A stretch of 64,000 nucleotides of DNA from Candidatus Tectimicrobiota bacterium. GTDB taxonomy: Bacteria; Tectomicrobia; Entotheonellia; Entotheonellales; Entotheonellaceae. Location of the stretch: positions 124,001-188,000 of the forward strand of contig BPKO01000003.1 of assembly GCA_026005175.1 (NCBI GenBank). The letters are read 5' to 3'. The stretch's first letter is position 1. Every line of letters begins with the position of its first letter. This document shows positions 18,133 to 27,150 of this stretch, in pieces. A program made the position numbers and the translations under genes. The notes below the pieces were generated by a model. That model had not been told where the DNA came from. It made no database searches and worked only from the letters and a program-made list of their open reading frames with translations.

Positions 18133-18894
18133 CTAGGGTCCTTCTGTTGTCGGCTGCAGCACCTGCGCCAGGTGCAAGACCCGGATCCCTTCTCCCTGGC
18201 GGTGCAGCCGCCCGGCCAAGTGCAGCAGGCAACCGCTGTCGCAGGACACCAGGGTATCGGCGCCGGCGCGCTGCAGGGCGGCGAGCTTTTTGCGCAGCAT
18301 GGCGTCAGAAAGCGTCGGGTACTTCACTGCAAACGTGCCGCCAAAGCCGCAGCACTGCTCAGCAAGCTCCATGGGCACCAGTTCCAGCCCCTGCACCTGC
18401 GCCAGTAAGCGCCGCGGCTCTTCCTTCACCCCCAGCTCGCGCAAGAGGTGGCAAGAGGCGTGGTAAGCGACTTTGCCGGCAAAGGTGGCTTCGATGCGCT
18501 CAACGCCCACCACGCGCACGAGAAACTCCGAAAGCTCGTAGGTGCGGGCAGCCAGCGCCTGGGCTTGGGCGGCCAGCGCGGGGGTGTCGGCAAAGAGCTC
18601 GGGCGTGAAGCAGCGCAGCATCGCGGTACAGGAGCCCGAAGGCACCACCACGTAGTCGTAGCCGGCCAAGATCTCCAAATTGCGCCGGGCCACCGCGCGC
18701 GCCTGGTGGCGAAAGCCGGCATTGAAAGCTGGCTGCCCACAGCAGGTCTGCGCTTGCGGGAAGTCCACTTGCAGGCCAAGGCGGCGCAGCAGGCGCACCG
18801 TCGCCTCTCCCACCTCGGGACAGAAGGCATCAACCAGGCAGGTAGCAAAGAGGGCGACACGCCAGGGGCGCTGGGGAACAGACTGGGAAACCAT
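18133..18894 (-). CDS. lutA: LutA, CCG-domain subunit of L-lactate dehydrogenase complex
   Basis: The product, about 254 residues, carries two cysteine-rich CCG domains (CCGQPAFNAGF near residue 51 and CCGFGGTFAVKYP near residue 180) of the kind that hold heterodisulfide-reductase-like iron-sulfur clusters. It opens with VALFATCLVDAFCPEVG, the standard LutA start region. The ATG at 18894 gives the normal family length; a TTG-initiated extension to 18954 exists but has no ribosome site. First gene of lutABC, followed two bases later by lutB. Confidence 0.9.
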   Translation of the reverse strand: MVSQSVPQRPWRVALFATCLVDAFCPEVGEATVRLLRRLGLQVDFPQAQTCCGQPAFNAGFRHQARAVARRNLEILAGYDYVVVPSGSCTAMLRCFTPELFADTPALAAQAQALAARTYELSEFLVRVVGVERIEATFAGKVAYHASCHLLRELGVKEEPRRLLAQVQGLELVPMELAEQCCGFGGTFAVKYPTLSDAMLRKKLAALQRAGADTLVSCDSGCLLHLAGRLHRQGEGIRVLHLAQVLQPTTEGP

Positions 18895-18981
18895 ACGCTG
18901 CTGTATGCCTTTGTGCACAGGAGGAACGGCGCTTTGCCCCTTCCTCTCCGGCAAATGGCACCGCCAGGGCCGGGTCAGTGG

Positions 18982-19170
18982 CTAGCGGTTCTTGTTCTTC
19001 CCGCGGTCAATTTGGCGAAACAGCTCTTGGAACTGCTCGGTCAGCTCCTCAATCTCACGCTTGTGGCAGCGAATGCGCTGCCGGCTCAGCACCTGTAGGG
19101 CCCCGTACGTCAGCACCGTACCGAGCAGGAGGCCCAAGAAAAACCCGCTCAAAAAGGTCTGCGTCGACAT
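18982..19170 (-). CDS. small single-helix membrane protein with charged tail
   Basis: A 62-residue protein: one transmembrane helix (FLSGFFLGLLLGTVLTYGAL) followed by a basic, then heptad-like charged cytosolic tail (EIEELTEQFQELFRQID) ending in KNKNR. The start is well supported by AAGGAGAG upstream. No family recognised; the shape is that of small membrane-tethered coiled-coil proteins. It ends about 90 bases before lutA on the same strand. Confidence 0.6.
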   Translation of the reverse strand: MSTQTFLSGFFLGLLLGTVLTYGALQVLSRQRIRCHKREIEELTEQFQELFRQIDRGKNKNR

Positions 19171-19224
19171 GCGCTGTGCTCTCCTTCTACCTGACCGCTT
19201 CTTGCCAGAGAGCCACGGCGCCCC

Positions 19225-19253
19225 TTGACGGACGCGCTCACATTGACTACCAT
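19225..19253 (+). promoter_or_regulatory. promoter of tRNA-Thr
   Basis: TTGACG at 19225-19230, 17-bp spacer, TACCAT at 19248-19253. Transcription would begin about four bases before the mature tRNA. Confidence 0.6.
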
Positions 19254-19263
19254 TGGGGGCGAT

Positions 19264-19335
<72 letters not shown>

Positions 19336-19338
19336 CCT

Positions 19339-19389
19339 CGCCCTGGCAGAAAGCGGCAGCACCGCCTCTCCTGCCGGGGCGTTGTTTTT
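19339..19389 (+). terminator. Rho-independent terminator of tRNA-Thr
   Basis: An 11-bp stem, CGCCCTGGCAG with CTGCCGGGGCG (one G-U pair), encloses a loop with a smaller GCGG/CCGC hairpin and is followed by TTGTTTTT. This is the only classical U-tract terminator that I find in the window. Confidence 0.8.
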
Positions 19390-19448
19390 CGCTCCCCGCG
19401 GCAGCCACACTATAGACCATTTCGGGGTGGCAGGCAAGCACCGCGCCG

Positions 19449-19781
19449 CTAGTGGCACTGCAACACCGCTTCGGCTTGCACCTCTTTGCCCTGCTCGTCC
19501 CGCCCGAAAAGCAGCAGGCGATAGCGAAAGCGCGGCAGGGCGCTGGTTACCCACAAATCAGCGTAGGCAAGGCACTGCAAGGGAGCCAGGTGGATATCGA
19601 GCGCTTCTTCCTTGGTGGCCCGCAAGCGCCCCTCCGTGTCGTACCACTCGCCTCGGTAGCGGTAGAGGTGGACGTGGCGGGCGCTTTCCTCACGCACCGA
19701 GGCGTGGAAGTACCAGCGTTGCTCGTTGCCATGGGTGCGGCCCACCGGGTTGGGCCACACCGTCAGCCGCAGTCCTGCCAT
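19449..19781 (-). CDS. hypothetical protein, 110 residues
   Basis: The product is soluble, opens MAGLRLTVWPNPVGRTHG and contains RWYFHASVREESARHVHLYRYRGEWYDTEGRLRATKEEAL. It is rich in Tyr, Trp and Arg and ends CH. No family recognised. The ATG at 19781 is chosen because AAGGA lies six bases before it; longer starts lack a ribosome site. A nearly coextensive frame on the opposite strand exists but has lower-quality composition. Its start is divergent from the gene at 19931. Confidence 0.55.
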   Translation of the reverse strand: MAGLRLTVWPNPVGRTHGNEQRWYFHASVREESARHVHLYRYRGEWYDTEGRLRATKEEALDIHLAPLQCLAYADLWVTSALPRFRYRLLLFGRDEQGKEVQAEAVLQCH

Positions 19782-19846
19782 CGCCATTCCTTGCCGGTCA
19801 CTCCGCAGTCCGGCCTGCCTGCCTATCATACCGCTAACGGGTGGAT

Positions 19847-19875
19847 TTGACAAACCAGGGGGGGCACTTTACACT
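19847..19875 (+). promoter_or_regulatory. sigma-70 promoter of the gene at 19931
   Basis: TTGACA at 19847-19852, 17-bp spacer, TACACT at 19870-19875, about 55 bases ahead of the GTG start. Confidence 0.7.
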
Positions 19876-19930
19876 TCTGCCCAGCCAGCGCCGGGGCGGC
19901 GCCGGAGACACCCAGAGGAGGGGGTTGGCT

Positions 19931-21533
19931 GTGCATGCGGAAACCAAAGCGTCACTGGCGGCAAAACTGGCCTCCCTGAGCACCGCGGCCGCGTCGCCCG
20001 CGTCGGCACGCGCCGCGCTCGACGACCTGCACCGCGAGCACGGTGACCTCCCCAAACAGCTCGAACGCAAGTTTGCCCGCCTCCCCACCCCCCAGCAGCG
20101 CGTCTTGCTCGAGCTCGTGCAGGCGGCGGGCGCCAGGGAATACGTGCCGCTCTTACAGAGCGTGAGCCGCCAGCCCGAAGTGCCACTGGCGATTCGCAAT
20201 CAGGCGGCGGCGGTGGCCGAACCCCTTGGGGGAGAAGTGGACTCGCCGTACGGCGAGGCGCTGCGGCGCGCCGCCGACACCCTGGCGCAGCTACAGGAAG
20301 CGGGTGACACCGCCCTTACTGCCGAAGGGGAACTGGCACCTCGCTGGCAGCAGGCGGTGCTCAACCTGCCCATTGCCCTGGCGTGCGACTTGGCCCGCGA
20401 GCTGGCATCAGCGCACCCTGCGGTGGCCCTTGCCGTGCTGCGCAGCCTGCGCCCCATCATCGACGCCCGCGACCGCTATGCCTTTGTAGAAACCGCCGGC
20501 CACATTGCGCTGCCAGAGAGCGCCGCCCTGCTGCAAGACCTGTTGGCAGAAGCCGCTGCCAAGCCTCTGCAAAAAACCATCCGGCGGGCGCTTCACCGGC
20601 TCCGGGGCCCAGGGCGTCAAAGTGCCTGAAGGCGCTGAAGCCACGCGCACCGCCCGCGTGGGCACCGTCACCCACCGCCTCGAAAAGTGCCTGGCCAGCC
20701 ATATCGACGGTGCCGGGGACCGGGTCCTGTGGCTCATTCGCACCAAGCCTTTCGGGGGGTACAACGTCGCTTACCTGATCCTCAACTACGACACCGGCAT
20801 CAAAGAGGCACTGCGCCTCCAGGTGAGCAAGCGTGAGCTGCCGGAGCTGCTGGCCAAAGCCCAGGAGCACTTGCCCCTCATCGAGCTCGACCCCATTTAC
20901 GGCCAGCACCTGGTCGCGCTGGCCTACACGTGGAATCAGGAGACCGGCACACCGGTTCCTGAGGACTTCTTCCTGCTTCTTGACGTGGTTGGCGAACCCA
21001 ACACCCGGTTCGAGCGCCCCATCATTTATGCCGCACTTAGCGAAGCCGACCTGCAAGAGGCAGCGGCGTACCGTGACCGCCCGGCGGAGATCCTCGAGTT
21101 GCCCGAGTTTGCCGGCTGGACGCTTCCCGACTCGGTGACGCAGAAGTACGGCGACCGGCTGCGCGACATCGAAGAAAGCCCTCTCGTCGTCAGCGAGATG
21201 ACGCAGCAAGAGCGCATCCAGGAGGTTTATGCCCAGGCCCTGGAAGAAGTGCTCGATGACCGCACCCGCCGCCTTATGCAGCTGCGCCTCGAGGAAATGG
21301 CTTACTACTTGCTGCGCACCGGGCGGCGCCGCGAGGCGCTGCGCGCCGTGGCGGCAGCCCGTTCGCTGGCCGAAGACGACCCGCAGCGGCTCAAGCGCAA
21401 TCCCTTTGTCACCGCCTTGCTTGAGCGCAGCTTGCAGCGTGCCAAGGAGCGCCCCAGCCGCCGCATCATCTTGCCCTATACGCCGCCGCGCCCGACGCGC
21501 GAGCCCGAAGAAGAGCGCCGGCTAATTATCTAA
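19931..21533 (+). CDS. unrecognised 533-residue cytoplasmic protein, frameshifted
   Basis: The N-terminal half (residues 1 to ~225) is all-helical and Ala/Leu-rich with HEAT/ARM-like regularity. The second half begins after a linker near residue ~230 with GTVTHRLEKCLASHIDGAGDRVLWLIR, has an alpha/beta look up to ~400, then a charged helical tail ending EPEEERRLII. No signal peptide or membrane segment. The GTG at 19931 has AGGAGG nine bases upstream. The frame breaks in GGGG at 20604-20607; with three G, ..RALHRLR continues as AQGVKVPEG. I do not recognise a family; a scaffold or chaperone-like function is only a guess from the helical repeats. It has its own strong promoter and converges on livK. 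Confidence 0.7.
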
Positions 21534-21538
21534 AGCCC

Positions 21539-22747
21539 CTAGCGCGCTGCGAGCACCTCCCCGAAGAGGACCCACTTTGTGCCATCAAAGCGCCCCAGCT
21601 GCAGCTGCTCGATGGGGTAAAAATCCGTCGGACTGGTATTGATGGTGATGCCCGGGAGCAACATGGGCAGCGTCAGATCCTTAATGCTGGCGGCTTGCCG
21701 CATGACGTTGGCCCGTGTGAGGGTGTCGCCACACCGCTCGAGCACGTGGACGAGCGTCTGTGCCACAGAATAGGCGTAAACGTTGAAAACATCGTGGATA
21801 TTGCCCTCTGGGTAGTAACGGCGCATCCAGGCGCGCCACTCCTGCACCGCCGGGTCGTCTTGCCACTGCGGATCGTCGGGATCCTTAAGATAGAACGCAG
21901 AGATGATCCCCCGGGCGTTGTCCAAACCCGCCGGCCGCAACACCGCCTCGATGGAGTTCGAAACGCTGTTCAAGAAGTGAACCGGCTGCCAGCCAATTTC
22001 GGCTGCCTTGCGGATGGCCTGGGCGGCGAATTTGGGAATGGTAACGTTGAAAAAGACGTTGGCGCCGCTGTTTTTTAAGTTGATGATCTGAGACTCCACG
22101 GTGGGATCGGTCACTTCGTAGCTCTGCTCCAAAACGATCAGGTCAGCGGCCTTGTCGCCCAGACCGTCCTTGAACCCCTTGACATAGTCTTTGCCATAGT
22201 CGTCATTCTGGTACAGAATGCCGATGCGGGCTTGCGGCAGGTGCTGCAGGATGTACTTGGCGTAAATTCGTCCCTCACTCTGGTAGTTCGGCTGCCAGCC
22301 CATGGTCCAGGGATGGCCTTCGGGATCACCCCACTTGGTGGCGCCGGTGGCCACGAACAGGTGTGGAATCTTCCGGCGGTTCACATACTCCCAAATGGCC
22401 GTATTGGTGGGCGTTCCCAAGGTGTTAAACAGCAGCAGCACCTGATCGCGCTCCACCAAGCGGCGTACTTGCTCTACCGTCTTGGGGGGACTGTAGCCGT
22501 CGTCGTAGCTGATGAAGGTGATCTTGCGTCCGTGGATGCCCCCCTTCTCGTTGACCATCTTGAAGTAAGCAGCCAGCGCCCGCCCAATGGTGCCGTATGA
22601 CGACGCCGGTCCGCTGTAGGGATTGGTGTTGCCGATTTTGATTTCCGTATCGCTGGCGCCCGGATCATACTGCTTGGCCCCCGTGGCAACGCCAACGGCA
22701 AGGCCAAGCACCAGCACCAGAGCCAGCCCACCCCATCTGCGCACCAT
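21539..22747 (-). CDS. branched-chain amino-acid type ABC substrate-binding protein
   Basis: A 402-residue periplasmic binding protein of the LivJ/LivK family (type I fold) with a signal peptide (LALVLVLGLAVGVATGA) and the family start region DTEIKIGNTNPYSGPASSYG, later GILYQNDDYGKDYVKGFKDG. The ATG at 22747 has GGAG seven bases upstream; a start at 22777 does not. Last gene of a six-gene operon transcribed right to left. The ligand could be a branched-chain amino acid, an amide or an aromatic acid. Confidence 0.88.
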   Translation of the reverse strand: MVRRWGGLALVLVLGLAVGVATGAKQYDPGASDTEIKIGNTNPYSGPASSYGTIGRALAAYFKMVNEKGGIHGRKITFISYDDGYSPPKTVEQVRRLVERDQVLLLFNTLGTPTNTAIWEYVNRRKIPHLFVATGATKWGDPEGHPWTMGWQPNYQSEGRIYAKYILQHLPQARIGILYQNDDYGKDYVKGFKDGLGDKAADLIVLEQSYEVTDPTVESQIINLKNSGANVFFNVTIPKFAAQAIRKAAEIGWQPVHFLNSVSNSIEAVLRPAGLDNARGIISAFYLKDPDDPQWQDDPAVQEWRAWMRRYYPEGNIHDVFNVYAYSVAQTLVHVLERCGDTLTRANVMRQAASIKDLTLPMLLPGITINTSPTDFYPIEQLQLGRFDGTKWVLFGEVLAAR

Positions 22748-22778
22748 ATGCCTGCTCCTTCTCTTCGGTTGCGGCACC

Positions 22779-23807
22779 TCAGACCGCGCGGTCCGCTGTG
22801 CCTCCCACCTGCCACCGCCGCGTGAGGCGGCGCAGGAACCCGGCTATCCCCGTTGGCATGACGTACATGCAGAGGATAAGGAATACCCCATAAATTGCCC
22901 AGGGGGCGGCTTTGGAGAGATCCTGCGCGTAGTTGGGCACAAACTGAATGAACAACGCCCCGAAAATCGCTCCCGAGATCGAAGCCAAACCGCCGACGAT
23001 GATTCCCACCAGAAAGGAAATCGACAAGAAGACGTTGAAGCTATCGGGCGCAACAAACTGAATAACAATCGCCCCTAGGGCCCCGGCGACTCCCGTATAC
23101 ATGGCGCTGACGCCAAAGGTGAGCGCCTTGTACAGGGGCACGTGGATGCCCATGGTCGCTGCCGCCACGGGATGGTCACGAATTGCCACGATGGCCCTCC
23201 CCACGCGCCCGTGCAGGAGATTGCGGCCCAGGAGCATGGCCAGCAGCAACACCCCCAGCGTCAGAAAGTAGAGCCACTGATCCTGGTTCACCGGCAATCC
23301 CCAAGGCACCTCTGGCTTCATTAGGACGATGCCTTGCACGCCACCGGTCCAGGCCTCAAAATACTTGAGGAGCTGAGGCACCGCCAGCGCCAACGTGAAC
23401 GTCGCCAGCGCCAGATAAAGGCCCTCAAGACGCAGGGCGGGAATGCCAAACAGCCAGCCCACGCCCAGGCAGATCACGCCAGCCGCGGGCAGCGTCCAGC
23501 CGTAGGGAATCTGCCAGCGCTCCATCATGATGGCGGCCGTGTAAGCACCGATGGCGTAAAAAGCCCCATGTCCAAGCGAAATCTGGCCGTTGTAGCCGGT
23601 GAGGAGGTTCAGCCCGAGCAAGGCAATGGCGTACACGTAAGCCAGCGTCAGCTGAAATACCTGGTAATTGCTAAGGAAAAACGGCACCACCACCGCGGCG
23701 GCAAACAGGAGCCCCCCTGCCATCCCCTTGCCATAGCCGAGCACCCGGGAAGCCCGCCAGGGATAGCGTAGCTTAGAAGAGACCAGGGCTTCGTCGAGCT
23801 TGGCCAT
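22779..23807 (-). CDS. livM: ABC permease, LivM type
   Basis: A 342-residue membrane protein with the LivM block GYNGQISLGHGAFYAIGAY and about nine helices, ending with the basic tail TRRWQVGG. The ATG at 23807 lies six bases after the livH stop. With LivH it forms the translocation pore. The frame continues upstream into livH territory, so the start is set by operon context. Confidence 0.9.
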   Translation of the reverse strand: MAKLDEALVSSKLRYPWRASRVLGYGKGMAGGLLFAAAVVVPFFLSNYQVFQLTLAYVYAIALLGLNLLTGYNGQISLGHGAFYAIGAYTAAIMMERWQIPYGWTLPAAGVICLGVGWLFGIPALRLEGLYLALATFTLALAVPQLLKYFEAWTGGVQGIVLMKPEVPWGLPVNQDQWLYFLTLGVLLLAMLLGRNLLHGRVGRAIVAIRDHPVAAATMGIHVPLYKALTFGVSAMYTGVAGALGAIVIQFVAPDSFNVFLSISFLVGIIVGGLASISGAIFGALFIQFVPNYAQDLSKAAPWAIYGVFLILCMYVMPTGIAGFLRRLTRRWQVGGTADRAV

Positions 23808-23812
23808 CGCCG

Positions 23813-24694
23813 TTACACCCTGCGCACCGTAGCCCGGCCGAACAACCCGCTCGGTCGCACCAGCAACACCCCGATGATCAGGACCAAGGCCACGGTCAGC
23901 TTCAGTTCCGTGCCAATCAGCGGCACATAAGTGCCGACCAGGTTCTCGGTGATCCCCACGAGGAAGCCGCCCACCACCGCCCCCACCGGGCTGGTAAAGC
24001 CGCCTAGGGTGGCAGAGGCAAAGGCATAAATGAGAATACCGCTCATCATGTTGGGCTCCAGAAACACCACCGGCGCTACCAGCATGCCCGCCACCGCCCC
24101 TAGCACCGCCGCCAATCCCCAGCCCAAGGCGAGCATCCACCCCACGCGAATGCCCACCAACCGGCTAGAAACCGGATTCTGCGCTGCCGCCCGCATGGCC
24201 AGCCCCAGCGGCGTGAAGCGAAAAAAGACGTACAGCCCCAAGAGCATGAGCAAGGTGATGCCGATGACCCCCAGATCGTGCGTACCAAACACCACGCTCC
24301 CCAGCCGGAGGGGACGCGGGGGGAAAGGACTGGGAAAGGGTTTGATGATGTAGGAGTAGATCCACCCAGCCAGGCTGTTGAGGATGACCAGCAGGCCGAT
24401 ACAGACGATGACAATCGACAAAATGGGAGCGTCCTCCACCGGCCGAATGATGAGGCGTTCGATGAGCAGCCCGCCCACAAACGAAAGCACGACGGTGGCC
24501 ACGAAGGCTGCCCAGTATGGCACGCCAGCATTGAGCAGGGTCCAGGCTAGATAGGTACTGAACATCGCCATTTCGCCCTGCGCAAAGTTCACCACGTCGG
24601 TGGCTTGGTAAATCATCACCAGGGCCAGTGCCAAGCTGGCATAAATGCCGCCACTGGCCAGCCCCGAAGCCAGCTGCTGCAGCAGCGTCTCCAT
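23813..24694 (-). CDS. livH: ABC permease, LivH type
   Basis: The 293-residue protein starts METLLQQLASGLASGGIYASLALALVMIY, standard for LivH, with the VNFAQGEMAMFSTYLAW segment and eight or so helices. A purine-rich GAGGGAAA lies upstream of the ATG. Pairs with LivM. Confidence 0.92.
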   Translation of the reverse strand: METLLQQLASGLASGGIYASLALALVMIYQATDVVNFAQGEMAMFSTYLAWTLLNAGVPYWAAFVATVVLSFVGGLLIERLIIRPVEDAPILSIVIVCIGLLVILNSLAGWIYSYIIKPFPSPFPPRPLRLGSVVFGTHDLGVIGITLLMLLGLYVFFRFTPLGLAMRAAAQNPVSSRLVGIRVGWMLALGWGLAAVLGAVAGMLVAPVVFLEPNMMSGILIYAFASATLGGFTSPVGAVVGGFLVGITENLVGTYVPLIGTELKLTVALVLIIGVLLVRPSGLFGRATVRRV

Positions 24695-24706
24695 AGGGGG
24701 TTTCCC

Positions 24707-25420
24707 TCAATACCCGAGGTAGGCACGCCGTACGGTTTCGTTCTGCCGCAGCTCTGCCGCAGCGCCGGCCATCACCACCCGGCCGGTTTCAAGCAAGTAA
24801 GCGCGGTCAGCCAGATGGAGGGCCATGGCGGCATTCTGTTCCACAAGCAACACGCCTACCCCTTCTTCCCGGTTGATCGTGCGGACGATGTCGAAGATTT
24901 CACGCACCACAAACGGCGCCAAGCCCAGCGACGGCTCATCAAGCAGCAGCAAGCGCGGACGCAGCATTAGGGCCCGGGCCAAGGCCAGCATCTGCTGCTC
25001 GCCGCCCGAGAGGGTACCGGCCAGTTGCCGGCGCCGCTGTGCCAGAATGGGGAAGTAGCCGTACACGCGGTCCAAGTCGGCAGCCACCCGCGCTTTGTCC
25101 CGGCGCACATAGGCCCCAAGGCGCAGGTTTTCTTCTACTGTCAGGTTGACGAAGGTGCCTCTCCCCTCCGGGACGTGGGCAATCCCCAACCGCACGATGT
25201 CTTCGGTAGCCTTGCCGTCGATGCGCTGCCCGGCAAAGCGCACCACTCCCGCGGTGCGCACCATCCCCGACACCGCCCGCAGGGTCGTCGTCTTGCCCGC
25301 GCCATTGGCGCCCAAAATCGCCGTAATCCCTCCCTGGGCAACGACGAAGCTGATGCCGTGCAGCACCTGTGACCACCCGTAGAACGCAGTGAGCCCTTCC
25401 ACTTCGAGCAAAGCGGTCAT
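24707..25420 (-). CDS. livF: ABC ATPase, LivF type
   Basis: 237 residues with Walker A GANGAGKTT, signature LSGGEQQMLALARAL, Walker B LLLLDEPSLGLAP and H-loop LLVEQN, the length and motif set of LivF. Its start overlaps the livG stop by four bases (ATGA), implying translational coupling. Confidence 0.93.
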   Translation of the reverse strand: MTALLEVEGLTAFYGWSQVLHGISFVVAQGGITAILGANGAGKTTTLRAVSGMVRTAGVVRFAGQRIDGKATEDIVRLGIAHVPEGRGTFVNLTVEENLRLGAYVRRDKARVAADLDRVYGYFPILAQRRRQLAGTLSGGEQQMLALARALMLRPRLLLLDEPSLGLAPFVVREIFDIVRTINREEGVGVLLVEQNAAMALHLADRAYLLETGRVVMAGAAAELRQNETVRRAYLGY

Positions 25421-26208
25421 TCTGCGTCGCTCCCGAGATAGGCCTCGATGACCGCCGGATCGCGCTGCACTTGCGCCGGTGTGCCCTCGGCGATCTTGCG
25501 ACCAAAGTCCAGAACCACGACCCGGTCAGAGACTTGCATCACCAGATGCATGTGGTGCTCGACAAGCAGGACCGTAATGCCGCGCTCGTCCCGCAAGCTG
25601 CGAATCAGCGCCCCCAGGGTCTCGACTTCTTCGTGGTTCAAGCCGCCTGCCGGCTCGTCGAGCAACAGCAACCGGGGACGGCTGGCCAAGGCCCGGGCCA
25701 GCTCCACCCGCTTTAGGGTCCCAAACGGCAGGCCAGCCACGGGCCGCTCGGCCAGGGCGGCAAGCCCCAGAAAGTCCAATAGCTCCATGGCCGCGCGGCG
25801 CGCCTGCGACTCTTCGTCTCTCACCCCGGGCCAGCGCAAGGCCTGGCGCACAAACCCGCTGCGCGTGCGGCAGTGCATGCCCACCATCACGTTCTGCAGG
25901 ACCGTCATGCTCTGGAACAGCGCCAGGTTCTGGAAGGTACGGCCAATGCCGAGGGCAGCCACCCGAAACGGCGGAAGCGGAAGCAGCGAGTGACCGGCGA
26001 AGCGAATGTCGCCCCGCTCGGGCGTGTACAGGCGGCTGAGACAGTTAAAAAGCGTGGTTTTGCCCGCCCCGTTCGGGCCAATGAGACCGACGATTTCGCC
26101 CTCCGCCACCGAGAACGTCACCCCTTCCAGGGCGACGATGCCCCCAAAGCGCACGGTCACGTCGTGAACGGCAAGCAGCGGCGGGGCGTTCCTCATCTCT
26201 TGGCTCAC
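25417..26208 (-). CDS. livG: ABC ATPase, LivG type
   Basis: 263 residues with Walker A GPNGAGKTT, the LivG-specific TFQNLALFQSMTVLQNVMVG stretch, Walker B LLLLDEPAGGLNHEE and H-loop LLVEHHM. The signature loop is unusual: where LSGGQ is expected there is LPFGTLKRVELARAL, a form that does occur in LivG proteins. The start overlaps the upstream isocitrate-lyase-family gene by four bases. Confidence 0.92.
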   Translation of the reverse strand: MSQEMRNAPPLLAVHDVTVRFGGIVALEGVTFSVAEGEIVGLIGPNGAGKTTLFNCLSRLYTPERGDIRFAGHSLLPLPPFRVAALGIGRTFQNLALFQSMTVLQNVMVGMHCRTRSGFVRQALRWPGVRDEESQARRAAMELLDFLGLAALAERPVAGLPFGTLKRVELARALASRPRLLLLDEPAGGLNHEEVETLGALIRSLRDERGITVLLVEHHMHLVMQVSDRVVVLDFGRKIAEGTPAQVQRDPAVIEAYLGSDAE

Positions 26209-27056
26209 ACCCCGTAGCGGCGCTCCAGTTCATAAACCCGTGGCCAGCCCAGCAGGGTGGTGACCTCCTCAAACCACCGATCCCGCGCCTGGTTGGCCTG
26301 CGTGGTGCCGGTGGTTTTGAGCTCCTGCATGAGACTGCGGACGGCTTCATAAACCGCCCCTAACGTGCCACCGGTGATCATGAGCTGAAACCCCAAGGCG
26401 GCGACCTCCGCCGCCGGCAGCAGGCCGCCGTTGTAGAGCTTGGGCACGTCGCGGAGCCGCTCGGCATAGGTTTCCAGGTCGGCACGGGTGCGGATGCCGT
26501 CGACGAAGACGAGATCGGCCCCGGCTTCGTAATACGCCCGCGCCCGCGCCTCGGCCTCGTCCCAGCCGTGCACCGCCAGGGCATCGGTGCGCGCAATAAG
26601 CACTAGCGCGTGCTCGCCCCGGGCATCGAGGGCAGCCCGGATCTTTTGCACCATCTCGGCGCGCGGGATGACCTGCTTGCCTTGCATGAAGCCGCATTTT
26701 TTGGGAAAGACCTGGTCTTCGATGTGCAAGGCCGCAGCGCCCGCCCGCAGGTAGGCCTGCACCGTGCGCTGCACGTTGAGCGGGTTGCCGTAGCCGGTGT
26801 CGGCGTCGGCGATCACCGGCAAACTGACCGCCGCCGCGATGTACTCGAGGTTGCGGACCATCTCCGTGAGGGTGAGCAGCCCCACGTCCGGATACCCCCG
26901 CGCCGCGGCGGTGCCAAACCCGGTCATGTAGACCGCCTCAAGCCCAACCTGCTCGGCAATCTTGGCCTGAAAGGCATCGTAAACAAACGGCGCCACCACC
27001 AGCCCACGCTGCAGGCGCTGGCGCAGGCGCGCTGCCGCCGACTCCTGTTGCACCAT
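26205..27056 (-). CDS. isocitrate lyase / PEP mutase superfamily enzyme
   Basis: A 283-residue TIM-barrel enzyme: VAPFVYDAFQAKIAEQVGLEAVYMTGFG, the Mg2+-binding DADTGYGN, HIEDQVFPKKCGF and later LIARTDAL. Isocitrate and methylisocitrate lyases have KKCGH or KRCGH in this loop; here the histidine is Phe. That form is found in PEP-mutase-like members such as oxaloacetate decarboxylases and other C-C or P-C lyases, so a lyase on a 2-oxo or 2-hydroxy acid is likely but the substrate is open. The ATG at 27056 has GGGAG six bases upstream. It is the first gene of the liv-type operon and is translationally coupled to livG, which suggests that it acts on the imported compound. Confidence 0.85.
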   Translation of the reverse strand: MVQQESAAARLRQRLQRGLVVAPFVYDAFQAKIAEQVGLEAVYMTGFGTAAARGYPDVGLLTLTEMVRNLEYIAAAVSLPVIADADTGYGNPLNVQRTVQAYLRAGAAALHIEDQVFPKKCGFMQGKQVIPRAEMVQKIRAALDARGEHALVLIARTDALAVHGWDEAEARARAYYEAGADLVFVDGIRTRADLETYAERLRDVPKLYNGGLLPAAEVAALGFQLMITGGTLGAVYEAVRSLMQELKTTGTTQANQARDRWFEEVTTLLGWPRVYELERRYGV

Positions 27057-27087
27057 GAGCATCTCCCGCCTCATCTGCCGAGAAACA

Positions 27088-27096
27088 TGCTACAAT
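27088..27096 (+). promoter_or_regulatory. extended -10 promoter element of the HtrA gene
   Basis: TGC followed by TACAAT, 54 bases before the start codon, with no clear -35 box. It lies in the short divergent gap to the isocitrate-lyase-family gene. Confidence 0.5.
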
Positions 27097-27150
27097 AAAA
27101 GCCACTCTACCAGGGTCAGGCGTTTGTAGCACAAAGACGGGTGAGATGCA

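Noticed and set aside
19452-19850. Plus-strand frame opposite the hypothetical gene at 19449-19781
   Set aside because: The minus-strand frame has a ribosome site and a more natural composition.
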